Below, piece by piece: positions 54,466 to 62,080 of a stretch of DNA of 64,000 nt (the stretch's first letter is position 1; the number at the start of each line of letters is the position of its first letter). Source of the stretch: an uncultured Bacteroidota bacterium. GTDB taxonomy: Bacteria > Bacteroidota > Bacteroidia > Chitinophagales > LD1. The notes below the pieces were generated by a model. It was not told the origin of the DNA and did not search any database. It worked only from the letters and a program-made list of their open reading frames with translations. Made by a program: the position numbers and the translations under genes. The stretch covers positions 1 to 64,000 of the forward strand of contig CAIOTH010000034.1 in the NCBI GenBank assembly GCA_903861145.1, in the 5' to 3' direction.

Positions 54466-54774
54466 TTATTCCACAATGCCAGGAAGCATTGGTGTAAAAT
54501 CAGCAGCACCATATAAATAGGGATTTTTGGCTCCAACTTCAGGACGAATTAGCTCTTCATCAGGCTTAGGATGATTTTTTAATAACCGAGATACAGCTTT
54601 ATCATGTTCTGTTATAGCCATTCCCAAATTTGAAGTATTAATTTCCTCTATAGATGTAGAATCTCCCGACTTAATAGTAATGGTAGTAACAAACCCTAAC
54701 TCAGTTTGAGAAGTTGTTATATCAACAGATTCATCTTGTTTTTTATCTTGTTTTATTATTGTAGCCTTATCCAT
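54466..54774 (-). CDS. Hypothetical island protein
   Basis: A 102-aa protein with no recognisable family. The first half is Lys/Asp/Thr-rich and probably disordered (KQDKKQDESVDITTSQTE), then a strand-like segment (LGFVTTITIKSGDSTSIEE). The end is Pro-rich (KNHPKPDEELIRPEVGAKNPY ... FTPMLPGIVE). No signal peptide, cysteine or TM segment. It is transcribed opposite to the neighbouring genes and starts 74 nt from the divergent zinc-finger-like gene. Composition fits the AT-rich island. Confidence 0.5.
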   Translation of the reverse strand: MDKATIIKQDKKQDESVDITTSQTELGFVTTITIKSGDSTSIEEINTSNLGMAITEHDKAVSRLLKNHPKPDEELIRPEVGAKNPYLYGAADFTPMLPGIVE

Positions 54775-54847
54775 AATAGGCAGAAAGTTAATAAATATTT
54801 TGCCCTGATTATTGACCTGCTTTTTAACTCATTGCTACTTTTACAAA

Positions 54848-55153
54848 ATGCTAAGAAAACAAGACCCCGATTCACCTTATAATTGGAAACATTCTGATTG
54901 TGATGATGAAACAATATTCCCTTGGGAAGATGTTTTTGAATGTTTAACCATACCCAATATCAATCATACTTATAAGCAGTGTCCGAAGTGTGCTATTAAA
55001 AATGATGCAGCTGGAGAAAAAACTGAGATAATAACAGTGCATTTCATAAGTCCTAATTGGACATGGGAAAGATTATGTGGCAGAGAAGGCTATCTAATCA
55101 TTTGTAAAAAGCACAAAAGACAAATTGATTTTTTAATTACAAAATTGAATTAA
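54848..55153 (+). CDS. Small cysteine-rich protein, likely zinc-binding
   Basis: A 101-aa protein starting MLRKQDPDSPYNWKHSDCDD (ATG at 54848). It has CPKC (in YKQCPKCAIKND), then SPNWTWERLCGREGYLIICKKHKRQIDF. The block SP.WTWE.LCGREG...IC..H is one I recall from many short unnamed Bacteroidota proteins, often in accessory regions. The Cys-x-x-Cys and later Cys/His positions suggest one zinc site. The product has no known function. The 12 extra upstream codons are left out because they precede a better start. Confidence 0.6.
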   Translation: MLRKQDPDSPYNWKHSDCDDETIFPWEDVFECLTIPNINHTYKQCPKCAIKNDAAGEKTEIITVHFISPNWTWERLCGREGYLIICKKHKRQIDFLITKLN

Positions 55154-55191
55154 ATAAACCCGTTAATAAAAATTTTCCTATTCCATCCCTT

Positions 55192-55257
55192 CTACTATTG
55201 AATGAAGCTGTTTGTAAATTTTGAAAGAGAAGGCAGGGGGAATTATTTCCCTCTGCT
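55192..55257 (+). pseudogene. Possible relic of an integrase 3' end with terminator
   Basis: The frame LLLNEAVCKF-stop at 55192-55224 ends like the integrase (EQVCKF-stop), with the near-identical string TGTAAATTTTGAAA. A matching terminator follows (GCAGGGGGAA paired with TTTCCCTCTGC, 55234-55257, one G-T pair). No longer integrase sequence can be read upstream, so this is either a worn relic of a second integrase or a duplicated gene end. Confidence 0.35.
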
Positions 55258-55281
55258 ATTTTAAAAAGTTAGTTTAGCCAT

Positions 55282-55551
55282 ATGGAAAATATGTCTCAAA
55301 TAAAAGGCCGAAATCTAATTGAACTAGGCTTATTGATACCCCTTCTTACTATTTACTCAATTTCAGCAGTCTAGTACATACCAGTTGACAAATTAAATTG
55401 TAATCCGGCTATAAGGCAAGATGTTTTAAAGTTTCATACACCCTTTGTCCTGGAGGAGAAGGATTGTATAGAAATATTTTCGCTTGATGATTATAACCTG
55501 AAACTTAAAAAACTTTACTGGGACATATTGACTGGTTTATTAACAAGGTAA
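55282..55551 (+). pseudogene. ORF interrupted by an in-frame amber codon
   Basis: A frame starts at ATG 55282 (MENMSQIKGRNLIELG) and reads 30 codons, with a hydrophobic run (LLIPLLTIYSISAV), to a TAG at 55372-55374. It continues open in the same frame for 58 more codons (YIPVDKLNCNPAIRQDV ... LYWDILTGLLTR) to TAA at 55549. Together it would be an 89-residue small protein with one TM segment. Composition on both sides of the TAG is alike, so a recent nonsense mutation is likely. It leads directly into the run of unknown genes, 11 nt before the next ATG. Confidence 0.5.
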
Positions 55552-55562
55552 TTGATTGATAC

Positions 55563-55970
55563 ATGGCAAAAACAAAAAGGTATTTACTGGTTACAGAGTG
55601 TGAAACCACTGGTTACATAATTGGCTTTTTTGATGATTTGGAAGAAGCTGAGAAAGCAATGGAGGAATTGAGCGCCAAACAAGGTACATTTTGGAGTACC
55701 GGAATAAGTCAGGAATTTGAAAAAGCTATGAATTACCAGAGCTATAAAATTCACCCACTTGTTAATCAGACACTGATTGAAAATTGTCCAAGAGGTACAT
55801 GTGATGGACATCATATTCTCAACATTTTTGACACCGAAGAAGTTGAAAATTTTAGCCTTAACCGGTTCATATTTGAAAGAGCTAACACCATAAATTTGTA
55901 TGATGTTAATATTTTCAGCAAGCTGAAAAAGAGATTTTTAACACTTCACCCTGAGTTTATAGCTAACTAA
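55563..55970 (+). CDS. Hypothetical island protein
   Basis: A 135-aa soluble protein without recognised family. It starts MAKTKRYLLVTECETTGYII, then a strongly helical acidic segment (DDLEEAEKAMEELSAKQG), a middle with ENCPRGTCDGHHIL (a CPRGTC.GHH cluster that could bind metal), and a basic end (SKLKKRFLTLHPEF). No signal peptide. It is the first intact gene of a compact same-strand run to 58443; the next gene starts 2 nt after its stop. Confidence 0.55.
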   Translation: MAKTKRYLLVTECETTGYIIGFFDDLEEAEKAMEELSAKQGTFWSTGISQEFEKAMNYQSYKIHPLVNQTLIENCPRGTCDGHHILNIFDTEEVENFSLNRFIFERANTINLYDVNIFSKLKKRFLTLHPEFIAN

Positions 55971-55972
55971 AA

Positions 55973-56407
55973 ATGATTCCTTTAATAGCAGTATCATTTT
56001 ATTTTCGCCTTGGAGCCTGGTTATCCAGGCTTGGTGAATTGGGTGTGCATATTAAACGGGTTAAAGATGAACCACCACAGGAAAAGAAAATGGGATGGAG
56101 TTTTAAAGATAAATGGGGCCAGGGTAAATTACTGTGTGCGGAATGTGGTTACAAAGAACCCATCACTGTATATTTTTATAATCCAGGTGAAGATGAAAGT
56201 ATATCTACTTGCTGGCAATGCCTTAAATGTGGTTGTATAACGACTATAGAAGACCATAGAAAAGGAATGTCTGCTAATAACAACCCTTTAAATCTAACGT
56301 GTTCCTGTGGAGGTGAATTAAGCAACGCACATAAAGTATTTTGTCCCGTATGTAAAAGCAATAGTGTTAGTTATAAATGGAATGGAGTTCTTATTAATTA
56401 TGATTAA
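55973..56407 (+). CDS. Hypothetical zinc-ribbon protein
   Basis: A 144-aa protein. It starts MIPLIAVSFYFRLGAWLSRL, an amphipathic or weakly hydrophobic helix. From about residue 50 it holds three cysteine pairs or clusters: LCAECGY, CWQCLKCGC, and CSCGGEL ... FCPVCKS. This pattern fits two zinc ribbons or rubredoxin-like knuckles. Function unknown; nothing catalytic is seen. It is packed 2 nt after the previous gene and 11 nt before the next, so it shares a transcript with both. The start after TAAAA is close to the preceding stop, which suggests translational coupling. Confidence 0.6.
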   Translation: MIPLIAVSFYFRLGAWLSRLGELGVHIKRVKDEPPQEKKMGWSFKDKWGQGKLLCAECGYKEPITVYFYNPGEDESISTCWQCLKCGCITTIEDHRKGMSANNNPLNLTCSCGGELSNAHKVFCPVCKSNSVSYKWNGVLINYD

Positions 56408-56418
56408 TCTGAAAACTC

Positions 56419-56721
56419 ATGTCAATCACAACCCTTTCAAGAATAGCAGCAGCAATCCTTTTGTTTATTGCCCTCATTCACCTGCCAATAGGGTATTACA
56501 CCTTTATGCGAATAGCTGTTACCTGTATAGCTGCTTATAATGCCTATGAAGCCAGGAATGATGCTAATAAACTGTGGATGATGTTTTTCATTGTGGCAGC
56601 AATAGTTTTCAATCCCATCATTCCTATTTATCTCAGGCATAAAAGTGAATGGATGCCAGTTGATATATTTTTTGGAGTTGCTTTTTTAGTATCAATGCTC
56701 AATAAGAGAGGTAAAATTTAA
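56419..56721 (+). CDS. Small membrane protein, DUF6804-like
   Basis: A 100-aa membrane protein with three or four hydrophobic helices (about 6-23, 28-42, 50-70, 75-93). The blocks LPIGYYTFMRIAVTCIAAYNAYEA and FNPIIPIYLRHKSEWMPVDIFFG match the DUF6804 family as I know it (YYT.LR..., FNPI.P..L...W..ID). The role of this family is unknown. Members are often found in accessory regions of diverse bacteria. It sits between the zinc-ribbon gene and another membrane gene on the same strand. Confidence 0.65.
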   Translation: MSITTLSRIAAAILLFIALIHLPIGYYTFMRIAVTCIAAYNAYEARNDANKLWMMFFIVAAIVFNPIIPIYLRHKSEWMPVDIFFGVAFLVSMLNKRGKI

Positions 56722-56751
56722 AAATCAATATTGGTTTTATTTATAGAAATC

Positions 56752-57102
56752 ATGAGTGAGCAGGAGGATAAATTGACACTAAAAACAGTTGCTATGGTTA
56801 TCCTGACTTGTGCTTTAGGTTTATTGTTGATAATGATTTATCCAGGAGAAGAAGAAGAAGTTAAGCATTTTATATTGGTTCGCTGGTTAGTATTTCTATT
56901 ATTTCCAACTTTGGCTTTTATACCAGCCACAGTTGAAAGTAAGAAGCATAAATTAAAGTTCATATTGACATTTATTCTTGCAGTTTTATTGATTTTTTTA
57001 TACTATATGGTGGATAGTGCATATAGCCATTGGTTAGTTTTTATATCAAGTATTCTTATACTTTTTCTTTTTATGGCTAATTCTCATAAGTTTGATAAAT
57101 GA
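56752..57102 (+). CDS. Hypothetical four-helix membrane protein
   Basis: A 116-aa membrane protein starting MSEQEDKLTLKTVAMVIL (ATG 56752; an alternative TTG start at 56731 is less likely). Four hydrophobic helices: about 10-27, 42-58, 68-86, 91-108. Between the first two is an acidic loop PGEEEEVKHF. No family is recognised. Its TGA overlaps the next ATG (ATGA at 57099), a sign of translational coupling with the coiled-coil membrane protein that follows. Confidence 0.55.
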   Translation: MSEQEDKLTLKTVAMVILTCALGLLLIMIYPGEEEEVKHFILVRWLVFLLFPTLAFIPATVESKKHKLKFILTFILAVLLIFLYYMVDSAYSHWLVFISSILILFLFMANSHKFDK

Positions 57103-57830
57103 AAATAAAAGTCTATTTCTTAGCAATTCTGATAGCAGGTTTACTCATATGGGTGATTTATCTCCATCATCAGAACACTGTAGCACAAACAAAATTTGAC
57201 ACACTTAATCAGCATTTTATTGAGTATGTTAAAAAGGATTCTCTTATATCTGAGAAACTTAAAATTCAACAATTCAAAGAGGATAGCTATATTAGACAAC
57301 AAGAACATGATACCACTCTAATATTACTAATCATACCACTGGTATTTGGGATTTTTGCTGCTCTTAGCTTCATAGTCTCTGAGAGAAGATTCATAGATTT
57401 TAGGGTAGAGCAGGACGCAAAACATAGCGAACATATAAGAAAGAATAATAAACTCCATGATGAATTGTTTGGTTTAAAGGCTGTTTTAGAACGAGAGTTA
57501 GGTTTATTAAAATCTGAGGAAGCTGAAAAATATTCAAAATCTGACATCAGTGGTTATTTGGTATATAAATTTATGTCATTAATGTATTTAGCCAATTGCT
57601 GTAAGTATCATTTAGAACACGGTCATACTGAATTTACAAAGCCTCTATTGAAAGGTATTGAAGATACACTTGAGAAAGTACTTACTAATATTTCATCAAG
57701 TGAAGTTATTTTAACTGGTTTAACACCGAATGATTTTATTGAAAGTTTTTCTGCCATTAGAAGCCTGAATGTTACAAAGATTGATTTTCTACTTGCTCAA
57801 GTTCAAGCCAAAATGAAGTTTGAAGATTAG
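57099..57830 (+). CDS. Hypothetical membrane protein with two TM segments and a coiled coil
   Basis: A 243-aa protein with no recognised family. TM1 is residues about 4-22 (KVYFLAILIAGLLIWVIYL), TM2 about 76-96 (LILLIIPLVFGIFAALSFI). Between them is a helical segment rich in charged residues (LNQHFIEYVKKDSLISEKLKI). A long C-terminal cytosolic-looking helical region follows (KHSEHIRKNNKLHDELFGL ... LLAQVQAKMKF). It overlaps the previous gene by 4 nt, so they are probably translated together and may form a complex. Confidence 0.55.
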   Translation: MKIKVYFLAILIAGLLIWVIYLHHQNTVAQTKFDTLNQHFIEYVKKDSLISEKLKIQQFKEDSYIRQQEHDTTLILLIIPLVFGIFAALSFIVSERRFIDFRVEQDAKHSEHIRKNNKLHDELFGLKAVLERELGLLKSEEAEKYSKSDISGYLVYKFMSLMYLANCCKYHLEHGHTEFTKPLLKGIEDTLEKVLTNISSSEVILTGLTPNDFIESFSAIRSLNVTKIDFLLAQVQAKMKFED

Positions 57831-57942
57831 GTGTAATTTTAAGCAGCCTGTTTTAGCCCTCACAATCATTGCACCAATACTCATATAGTTTTTGGTGTTA
57901 TTCTTTTATATAGCTTCTTTGCATCAAACAAATTATCTAAAC

Positions 57943-58443
57943 ATGTTTAAAAAGAAAGCAAAAACATATGCTGATTTATACTTGCGGATACTTCAAATTG
58001 GTAAGGAAAGACTTCAATCAGGGATAACTTATAATGAGCTATATAATCAACTAAAACAAGAGGATTTTGATTGTGGGAATGATTGCATAGACCTTGCGGT
58101 GAAGCATTGGTTTGTAGAAAGTTTCTTTCACGTTTCCAATGATATTGAAATATATACTGGTATTAATAACATTGACCAGCATAAGGACTGTCATTTTGTT
58201 TTAAGAGGTGAGCATTCTTTGACTTTACTTGACCATCAAAAATCTAAAAACAATCTTAAAATAGCATGTATAGCAGTAGCGATTGCATTTATAGGAGTAG
58301 TTGCCTCAATAGTTCAAACAGAGATAGCCCTAAATAGCTTAAAAAAATCACAAGAATCAAGTAAGCAGAATATAGAGCAACCTCTGAACCATGAATCATC
58401 CAAAATATCTCCCATCTATCAGATAGATTCCTTAAAAAAGTAG
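57943..58443 (+). CDS. Hypothetical protein with winged-helix-like head and one TM segment
   Basis: A 166-aa protein starting MFKKKAKTYADLYLRILQIG (ATG 57943; an upstream TTG at 57892 is rejected). Residues 1-85 resemble a small winged-helix domain (ERLQSGITYNELYNQLKQ, then NDCIDLAVKHWFVESF). A TM helix lies at about 110-130 (IACIAVAIAFIGVVASIV), followed by a short polar tail. No family is recognised. It is the last gene of the run, 112 nt after the coiled-coil gene, perhaps with its own promoter. Confidence 0.55.
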   Translation: MFKKKAKTYADLYLRILQIGKERLQSGITYNELYNQLKQEDFDCGNDCIDLAVKHWFVESFFHVSNDIEIYTGINNIDQHKDCHFVLRGEHSLTLLDHQKSKNNLKIACIAVAIAFIGVVASIVQTEIALNSLKKSQESSKQNIEQPLNHESSKISPIYQIDSLKK

Positions 58444-58522
58444 TTTTCTGATAGTTATGAATAATTATGTGCCTACAAGAGCAATCAGGCTTTATTGAAT
58501 CAGTTGGAATATCATTCATCTT

Positions 58523-59029
58523 TCAACCTACTGCATATTTAGGGTAAAAATTATCATAAGTCTTTAAGCCAGCATTTAGTAATTCTTCACTATAGTTTTT
58601 AATAAGTGTTTTTCTTTCAGGAACACTCTTACCACCGGTGATTAAAGGATTGATTCTGTTTTTGCCTCTGTTAAGATTCAGAGCTATGTTTTGCGTCCTT
58701 AAATGCTTAATAGCCTGCTTAATACTTGAATCATTATAGCTTTCACCAAACAGGCCACAGAACTGTTTAAAGTTCTCCATAATAGAGCTATTGAATAAAA
58801 ATACCCCGGTTTCAAAATCTATTTCATAAAGGAGCAGATACAGGAACAGCTTTTTAGGGCATCCTTCAAGGCTGAATAAAAATGGTATTGCTTCGGGATA
58901 AATATACCTTCTATTAAAGAGAAATAATTCCGGTGTGCTTTCTACGGGAAGTATTATATCATCTTCAAGATTTCTTTTAACCTGCCTTGTGGCTGTATGA
59001 GTGGAATATTGGCGGGTATTTGGCTCACG
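58523..59029 (-). pseudogene. Headless winged-helix-like gene at the island edge
   Basis: The frame is open for 168 codons from just after a TAG at 59030-59032 down to TGA at 58523. It reads YSTHTATRQVKRNLEDD, FNRRYIYPEAIPFLFSLEG, KKLFLYLLLYEIDFETGVF, then MENFKQFCGLFGESYN, KQAIKHLRTQNIALN and KNRINPLITGGKSVPERKTL. Composition is coding throughout, yet no ATG, GTG or TTG occurs before the internal Met (58780). This points to a gene that lost its start, most simply at the island boundary. The end (INPLI..GKS..E...LI..Y) recalls the winged-helix of RepL-like replication proteins; that is a weak inference. Confidence 0.55.
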
Positions 59030-59061
59030 CTAAAATGGACAAAAACGGAATAAGTAATAAG

Positions 59062-59616
59062 CTACTCTACTTCATCCAGCCATGCAATTTTAAGGTCTTT
59101 GGGAAGCAAATTTACAAGGAGCTTATATTTTCCACCCTCAACTATTAAAAGGGGTTCGTCAATATCGAAGCTGATGATTGACCAATAGTAATTTAATTCG
59201 GTAGGCGTTAATTTACGGAATGTAATATTTGCACCTTTAAAATCACTCACTACCTGGTTCCATACAACTTTGAAATCTGCGGGTGTTTGAACCAGTTTAC
59301 CTTTTAATGATTGTGTTTCTTTCGGCTTGCCTTTTTTATCTAAAATAGGAACCTGAAAAGTGGTATTGCCCGCTTCAATATCGCGGATTACCGGTATTTC
59401 TTTATACCTCAACCATAGCCGTGGGCCTATAATTACCATACCGCTATTATTGGAATAATCGGGTGCCGTTAACTGCTTAGCCAGCATTGTTTTTGCCTTA
59501 TCGTTATTCTCATCGCTGGTGTACTTATAGTTTACGCCCTTTGGTATTTCTATTTTTTGAGCCGTTAATAATGTAACACTGCTTAATAGCAGGAGTATAA
59601 AGCTAAAGCGATGCAT
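59062..59616 (-). CDS. Secreted hypothetical protein
   Basis: A 184-aa exported protein: signal peptide 1-19 (MHRFSFILLLLSSVTLLTAQ). The mature chain has KIEIPKGVNYKYTSDENND, then GMVIIGPRLWLRYKEIPVIRD, and PADFKVVWNQVVSDFKGANI. It has no cysteines and no catalytic motif. Codon use and composition are host-like, not island-like, so it marks the return to the chromosome backbone. I do not recognise the family. No operon partner. Confidence 0.6.
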   Translation of the reverse strand: MHRFSFILLLLSSVTLLTAQKIEIPKGVNYKYTSDENNDKAKTMLAKQLTAPDYSNNSGMVIIGPRLWLRYKEIPVIRDIEAGNTTFQVPILDKKGKPKETQSLKGKLVQTPADFKVVWNQVVSDFKGANITFRKLTPTELNYYWSIISFDIDEPLLIVEGGKYKLLVNLLPKDLKIAWLDEVE

Positions 59617-59796
59617 AAAATGAGGTTTGAATGCAAATTAATAATTATTAATGGCGTATGAAAAACAATGATTCGCCGTTTAAAGCCCTGCAAATGGCGA
59701 ATTATCCTTTTGAGGAGTGCTGCTTATGCCGTAAACTTCATGCAACTATGTAAGCCGTTTTGCATCTTATAATCAAGTAATACGTATAAGCACAAA

Positions 59797-60006
59797 ATGA
59801 AAACGTCAAAGTTCATCATAGTAGTAATTGTTTTGGCCTGCTCATCATGTGGAAAGTTTAACGTGAACGAGGCTGCCAGCTATAGCCACAAATGCCCTTC
59901 AAAACATGCGCGGCGTTTGCATAGTTATGGTGGCAAATTGTATTATAGTTATAATGCTGAGCAAAGCTCTGGGATGAATCATGAACTGCGTTGCCAGGCA
60001 AACTGA
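59797..60006 (+). CDS. Small lipoprotein
   Basis: A 69-aa protein starting MKTSKFIIVVIVLACSSCGK. The hydrophobic stretch ends with VLAC and SSC cysteines, either of which could be the lipidated residue. The short mature part has KCPSKHARRLHSYGGKLYYSY and ends with HELRCQAN, with two more cysteines. I have seen comparable small lipoproteins in Bacteroidota but cannot name one. It stands 9 nt before the stop of the convergent T9SS gene. Confidence 0.5.
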   Translation: MKTSKFIIVVIVLACSSCGKFNVNEAASYSHKCPSKHARRLHSYGGKLYYSYNAEQSSGMNHELRCQAN

Positions 60007-60015
60007 GCTATTATA

Positions 60016-60927
60016 TTATTCTATCACCAACTTTCTTACGATACTTAGCCCGGTATTATCAGTTACCCGTACAAAGTAAACTCCGCTTGAAAATGAGCCG
60101 GTAGCAATTTGTAGCGTGTTGTTAGCCATTTTATACTTTGCAACCATTCGTCCCTCTGCATCATTTATTTGAACGGCAGCTCCAATTGAGTTTTCGTCCA
60201 ATTGGATTACCGCATAGCTTTGTGCAGGATTAGGAAATAGTTTCAGCGAAAGGGAATTGGATAAATCGCTGACTGCTGTTGGGAAAGAAAAGCATGGTAG
60301 AGTTGAATCTATCTGGTAGGTGCCCACCAGTGAATCGAAATAGCATGCCAATTGGGGCTGGGTGTAATCGAGAAGGCAGTTGTAATAAGGATAAATGAAT
60401 TCGGTTGAACCAAGTTTTTCAATTACTGTGAAGCCAGAGGAAGTGTAGTACCGCAATGTTTGTCCATTTGCAGATATTACGCCCGATGAGGTAATGGGCA
60501 AACGCATAAACGTATCGGCCTGAGGACAGACATTACCCGGTAGGCTGTCGGCACCATCATAATAATTACGCATGCTAATTGAATCTCCGATTGGTAGGCT
60601 GAAATCGTATGTAAGGATAAAGGTATCGTTGCGTAAAAAATAAACTGAATCATTCTTTTCGTAAGCGTAAATATTTGCTTCCCAGGTAGAATCGTTTTGG
60701 TGGGGGTAGTATAACTGGCTAAGTAACTTACATTGTGTGCTGTTAATTACGGTATCTTTTACAACCTCAATTTTGATTGCACCGGTTGGTCCCCAGGTGC
60801 CTATGTACTGGGGAATATAGTAATACCATTTAGCTGCAATAGGAAACCACGTTTGTGCCTTGGCGGAGTAATGTACCGCGCAAAGAATAAACAACAGGGT
60901 CAACAATCTAAAGGGCCGCTTTCTCAT
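60016..60927 (-). CDS. Secreted protein with T9SS sorting domain
   Basis: A 303-aa protein started at 60927 (MRKRPFRLLTLLFILCAVHY ... SAKAQ signal peptide); ten more codons upstream are ignored. The mature chain has short beta segments (WFPIAAKWYYYIPQYIGTWG, KIEVVKDTVINSTQCKLLS) and two or three cysteines. It resembles small unclassified secreted Bacteroidota proteins. The C-terminus is a type A sorting domain: LSLKLFPNPAQSYAVIQL ... GVYFVRVTDNTG. No enzymatic motif. It is exported by T9SS; its role is unknown. Confidence 0.75.
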   Translation of the reverse strand: MRKRPFRLLTLLFILCAVHYSAKAQTWFPIAAKWYYYIPQYIGTWGPTGAIKIEVVKDTVINSTQCKLLSQLYYPHQNDSTWEANIYAYEKNDSVYFLRNDTFILTYDFSLPIGDSISMRNYYDGADSLPGNVCPQADTFMRLPITSSGVISANGQTLRYYTSSGFTVIEKLGSTEFIYPYYNCLLDYTQPQLACYFDSLVGTYQIDSTLPCFSFPTAVSDLSNSLSLKLFPNPAQSYAVIQLDENSIGAAVQINDAEGRMVAKYKMANNTLQIATGSFSSGVYFVRVTDNTGLSIVRKLVIE

Positions 60928-61070
60928 AACGAGTGTTAAGGCATACAAGATAATCACTATTTTTTATTGAATATTCATTTAATCAGTGTGCGGTCACAAT
61001 TGTTAATGGTTCTGTTTTCTTTACTAATCTTGCCATAGTCAATTGGCATACATCAATTTAAATAAGGCAC

Positions 61071-61988
61071 ATGCTTAAAACTATTTTAGTGTTGATTGTA
61101 ACTATTGTGGTATTACCCATTGTGGCGTTTAAGTTCGACCAATCGCTTACCGTTGAGCAGTGGCACATGCTTAAAACGGCCTGCTATATCATGTTAGGAG
61201 TTGCTCTTGCATGCTTTATTACCGGCGAGCTAACGGGCAACTCGAGCCAGGTAGATAAGCTGTGGAGCATTGTACCCGTTGTATACGCATGGTATTTTGC
61301 TTATGCGGGAGCATGGAACCACCGGTTAATATTAATGGCCCTCGTGGTAACTGTTTGGGGTATCAGGTTGACATATAATTTTTCGCGTCGAGGGGCCTAT
61401 AGCTGGAAATTCTGGACGGGTGAGGAGGATTATCGTTGGGCCATAGTAAGGCAAACGCCTTTGTTACAGGGGCGAATAAGATGGATGTTGTTTGATTTGT
61501 TTTTTATATGCCTGTATCAAAACACCTTGTTGCTAATGATTACTTTACCCATGGTTGTAAGTTGGCAGGGAAAAGACAAACCGCTAGGAGTGTCAGATGC
61601 CACAATTGCCCTACTGTTTATAGGGTTTGTTGTAATTGAAACTATAGCCGATCAACAACAATGGAATTTTCAAAATAAAAAGCACGGCATTTTAAAAACC
61701 GGTGAACAACTTAACGCTGAACAGGCCAATGGATTTATTAGTAGCGGCTTATGGGCTTTTGTGCGGCATCCCAACTATGCCGGTGAGCAGGCTATTTGGA
61801 TAAGCTTTTATTTGTTTAGCGCAACCTGCACCGGGCGCCCGATTAACTGGAGCATGGCCGGGTGCCTTTTACTAATGGTGCTTTTTCAAAGCAGTTCGGA
61901 TTTTAGTGAGGGGATATCTTCAAAAAAATACGCTGCCTATGCCGAATACAAAAAAAGAGTGGGCAGGTTTATTCCTAAATTTTGGTAG
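61071..61988 (+). CDS. DUF1295 (steroid-5-alpha-reductase-like) membrane enzyme
   Basis: A 305-aa inner-membrane protein with about eight hydrophobic helices. The block SSQVDKLWSIVPVVYAWYF and GIRLTYNFSRRGAYSWKFW (the conserved acidic/aromatic start) are typical of DUF1295. The end has the signature GLWAFVRHPNYAGEQAIWI, the NADPH-binding RHPNY loop of the steroid 5-alpha reductase/ICMT superfamily, then KYAAYAEYKKRVGRFIPKF. It presumably reduces or methylates a lipid; the substrate is unknown. It is followed by the DUF4412 gene on the same strand, 92 nt away. Confidence 0.85.
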   Translation: MLKTILVLIVTIVVLPIVAFKFDQSLTVEQWHMLKTACYIMLGVALACFITGELTGNSSQVDKLWSIVPVVYAWYFAYAGAWNHRLILMALVVTVWGIRLTYNFSRRGAYSWKFWTGEEDYRWAIVRQTPLLQGRIRWMLFDLFFICLYQNTLLLMITLPMVVSWQGKDKPLGVSDATIALLFIGFVVIETIADQQQWNFQNKKHGILKTGEQLNAEQANGFISSGLWAFVRHPNYAGEQAIWISFYLFSATCTGRPINWSMAGCLLLMVLFQSSSDFSEGISSKKYAAYAEYKKRVGRFIPKFW

Positions 61989-62045
61989 CGTTTAGTGTAA
62001 TTGATTCTATCGCGGCCCACATCAAAATACTTTATTTTCAATTGC

Positions 62046-62053
62046 TATTTTTG
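62046..62053 (+). promoter_or_regulatory. -7 element of the DUF4412 gene
   Basis: TATTTTTG is an exact TAnnTTTG match, 27 nt before the ATG. No good -33 TTTG is visible at the right distance, so the promoter is only a candidate. Confidence 0.4.
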
Positions 62054-62080
62054 TCGGCATAAACTATAACAAAAACCACC

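Larger units (their letters stand above)
53113..59060. mobile_element. tRNA-Gly-adjacent genomic island
   Basis: From the tRNA to about 59.06 kb the DNA is visibly more AT-rich than either flank and carries a tyrosine integrase followed by small unknown genes, a broken gene and a headless gene at the far edge. No direct repeat of the tRNA was found at the right end, so the boundary is inferred from the truncated ORF at 59029 and the return to host-like genes at 59062. No conjugation, phage structural or replication gene is recognised. Confidence 0.65.

Noticed and set aside
58626-58640. TTACCACCG resembling the tRNA-Gly 5' end, considered as right attachment site
   Set aside because: Only 8 bases match, and it lies inside coding sequence of the headless gene.
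59020-59040. GCTAAAA shared with the sequence beside the tRNA (53118-53124) as att core
   Set aside because: Seven A-rich bases are expected by chance in this AT-rich DNA.
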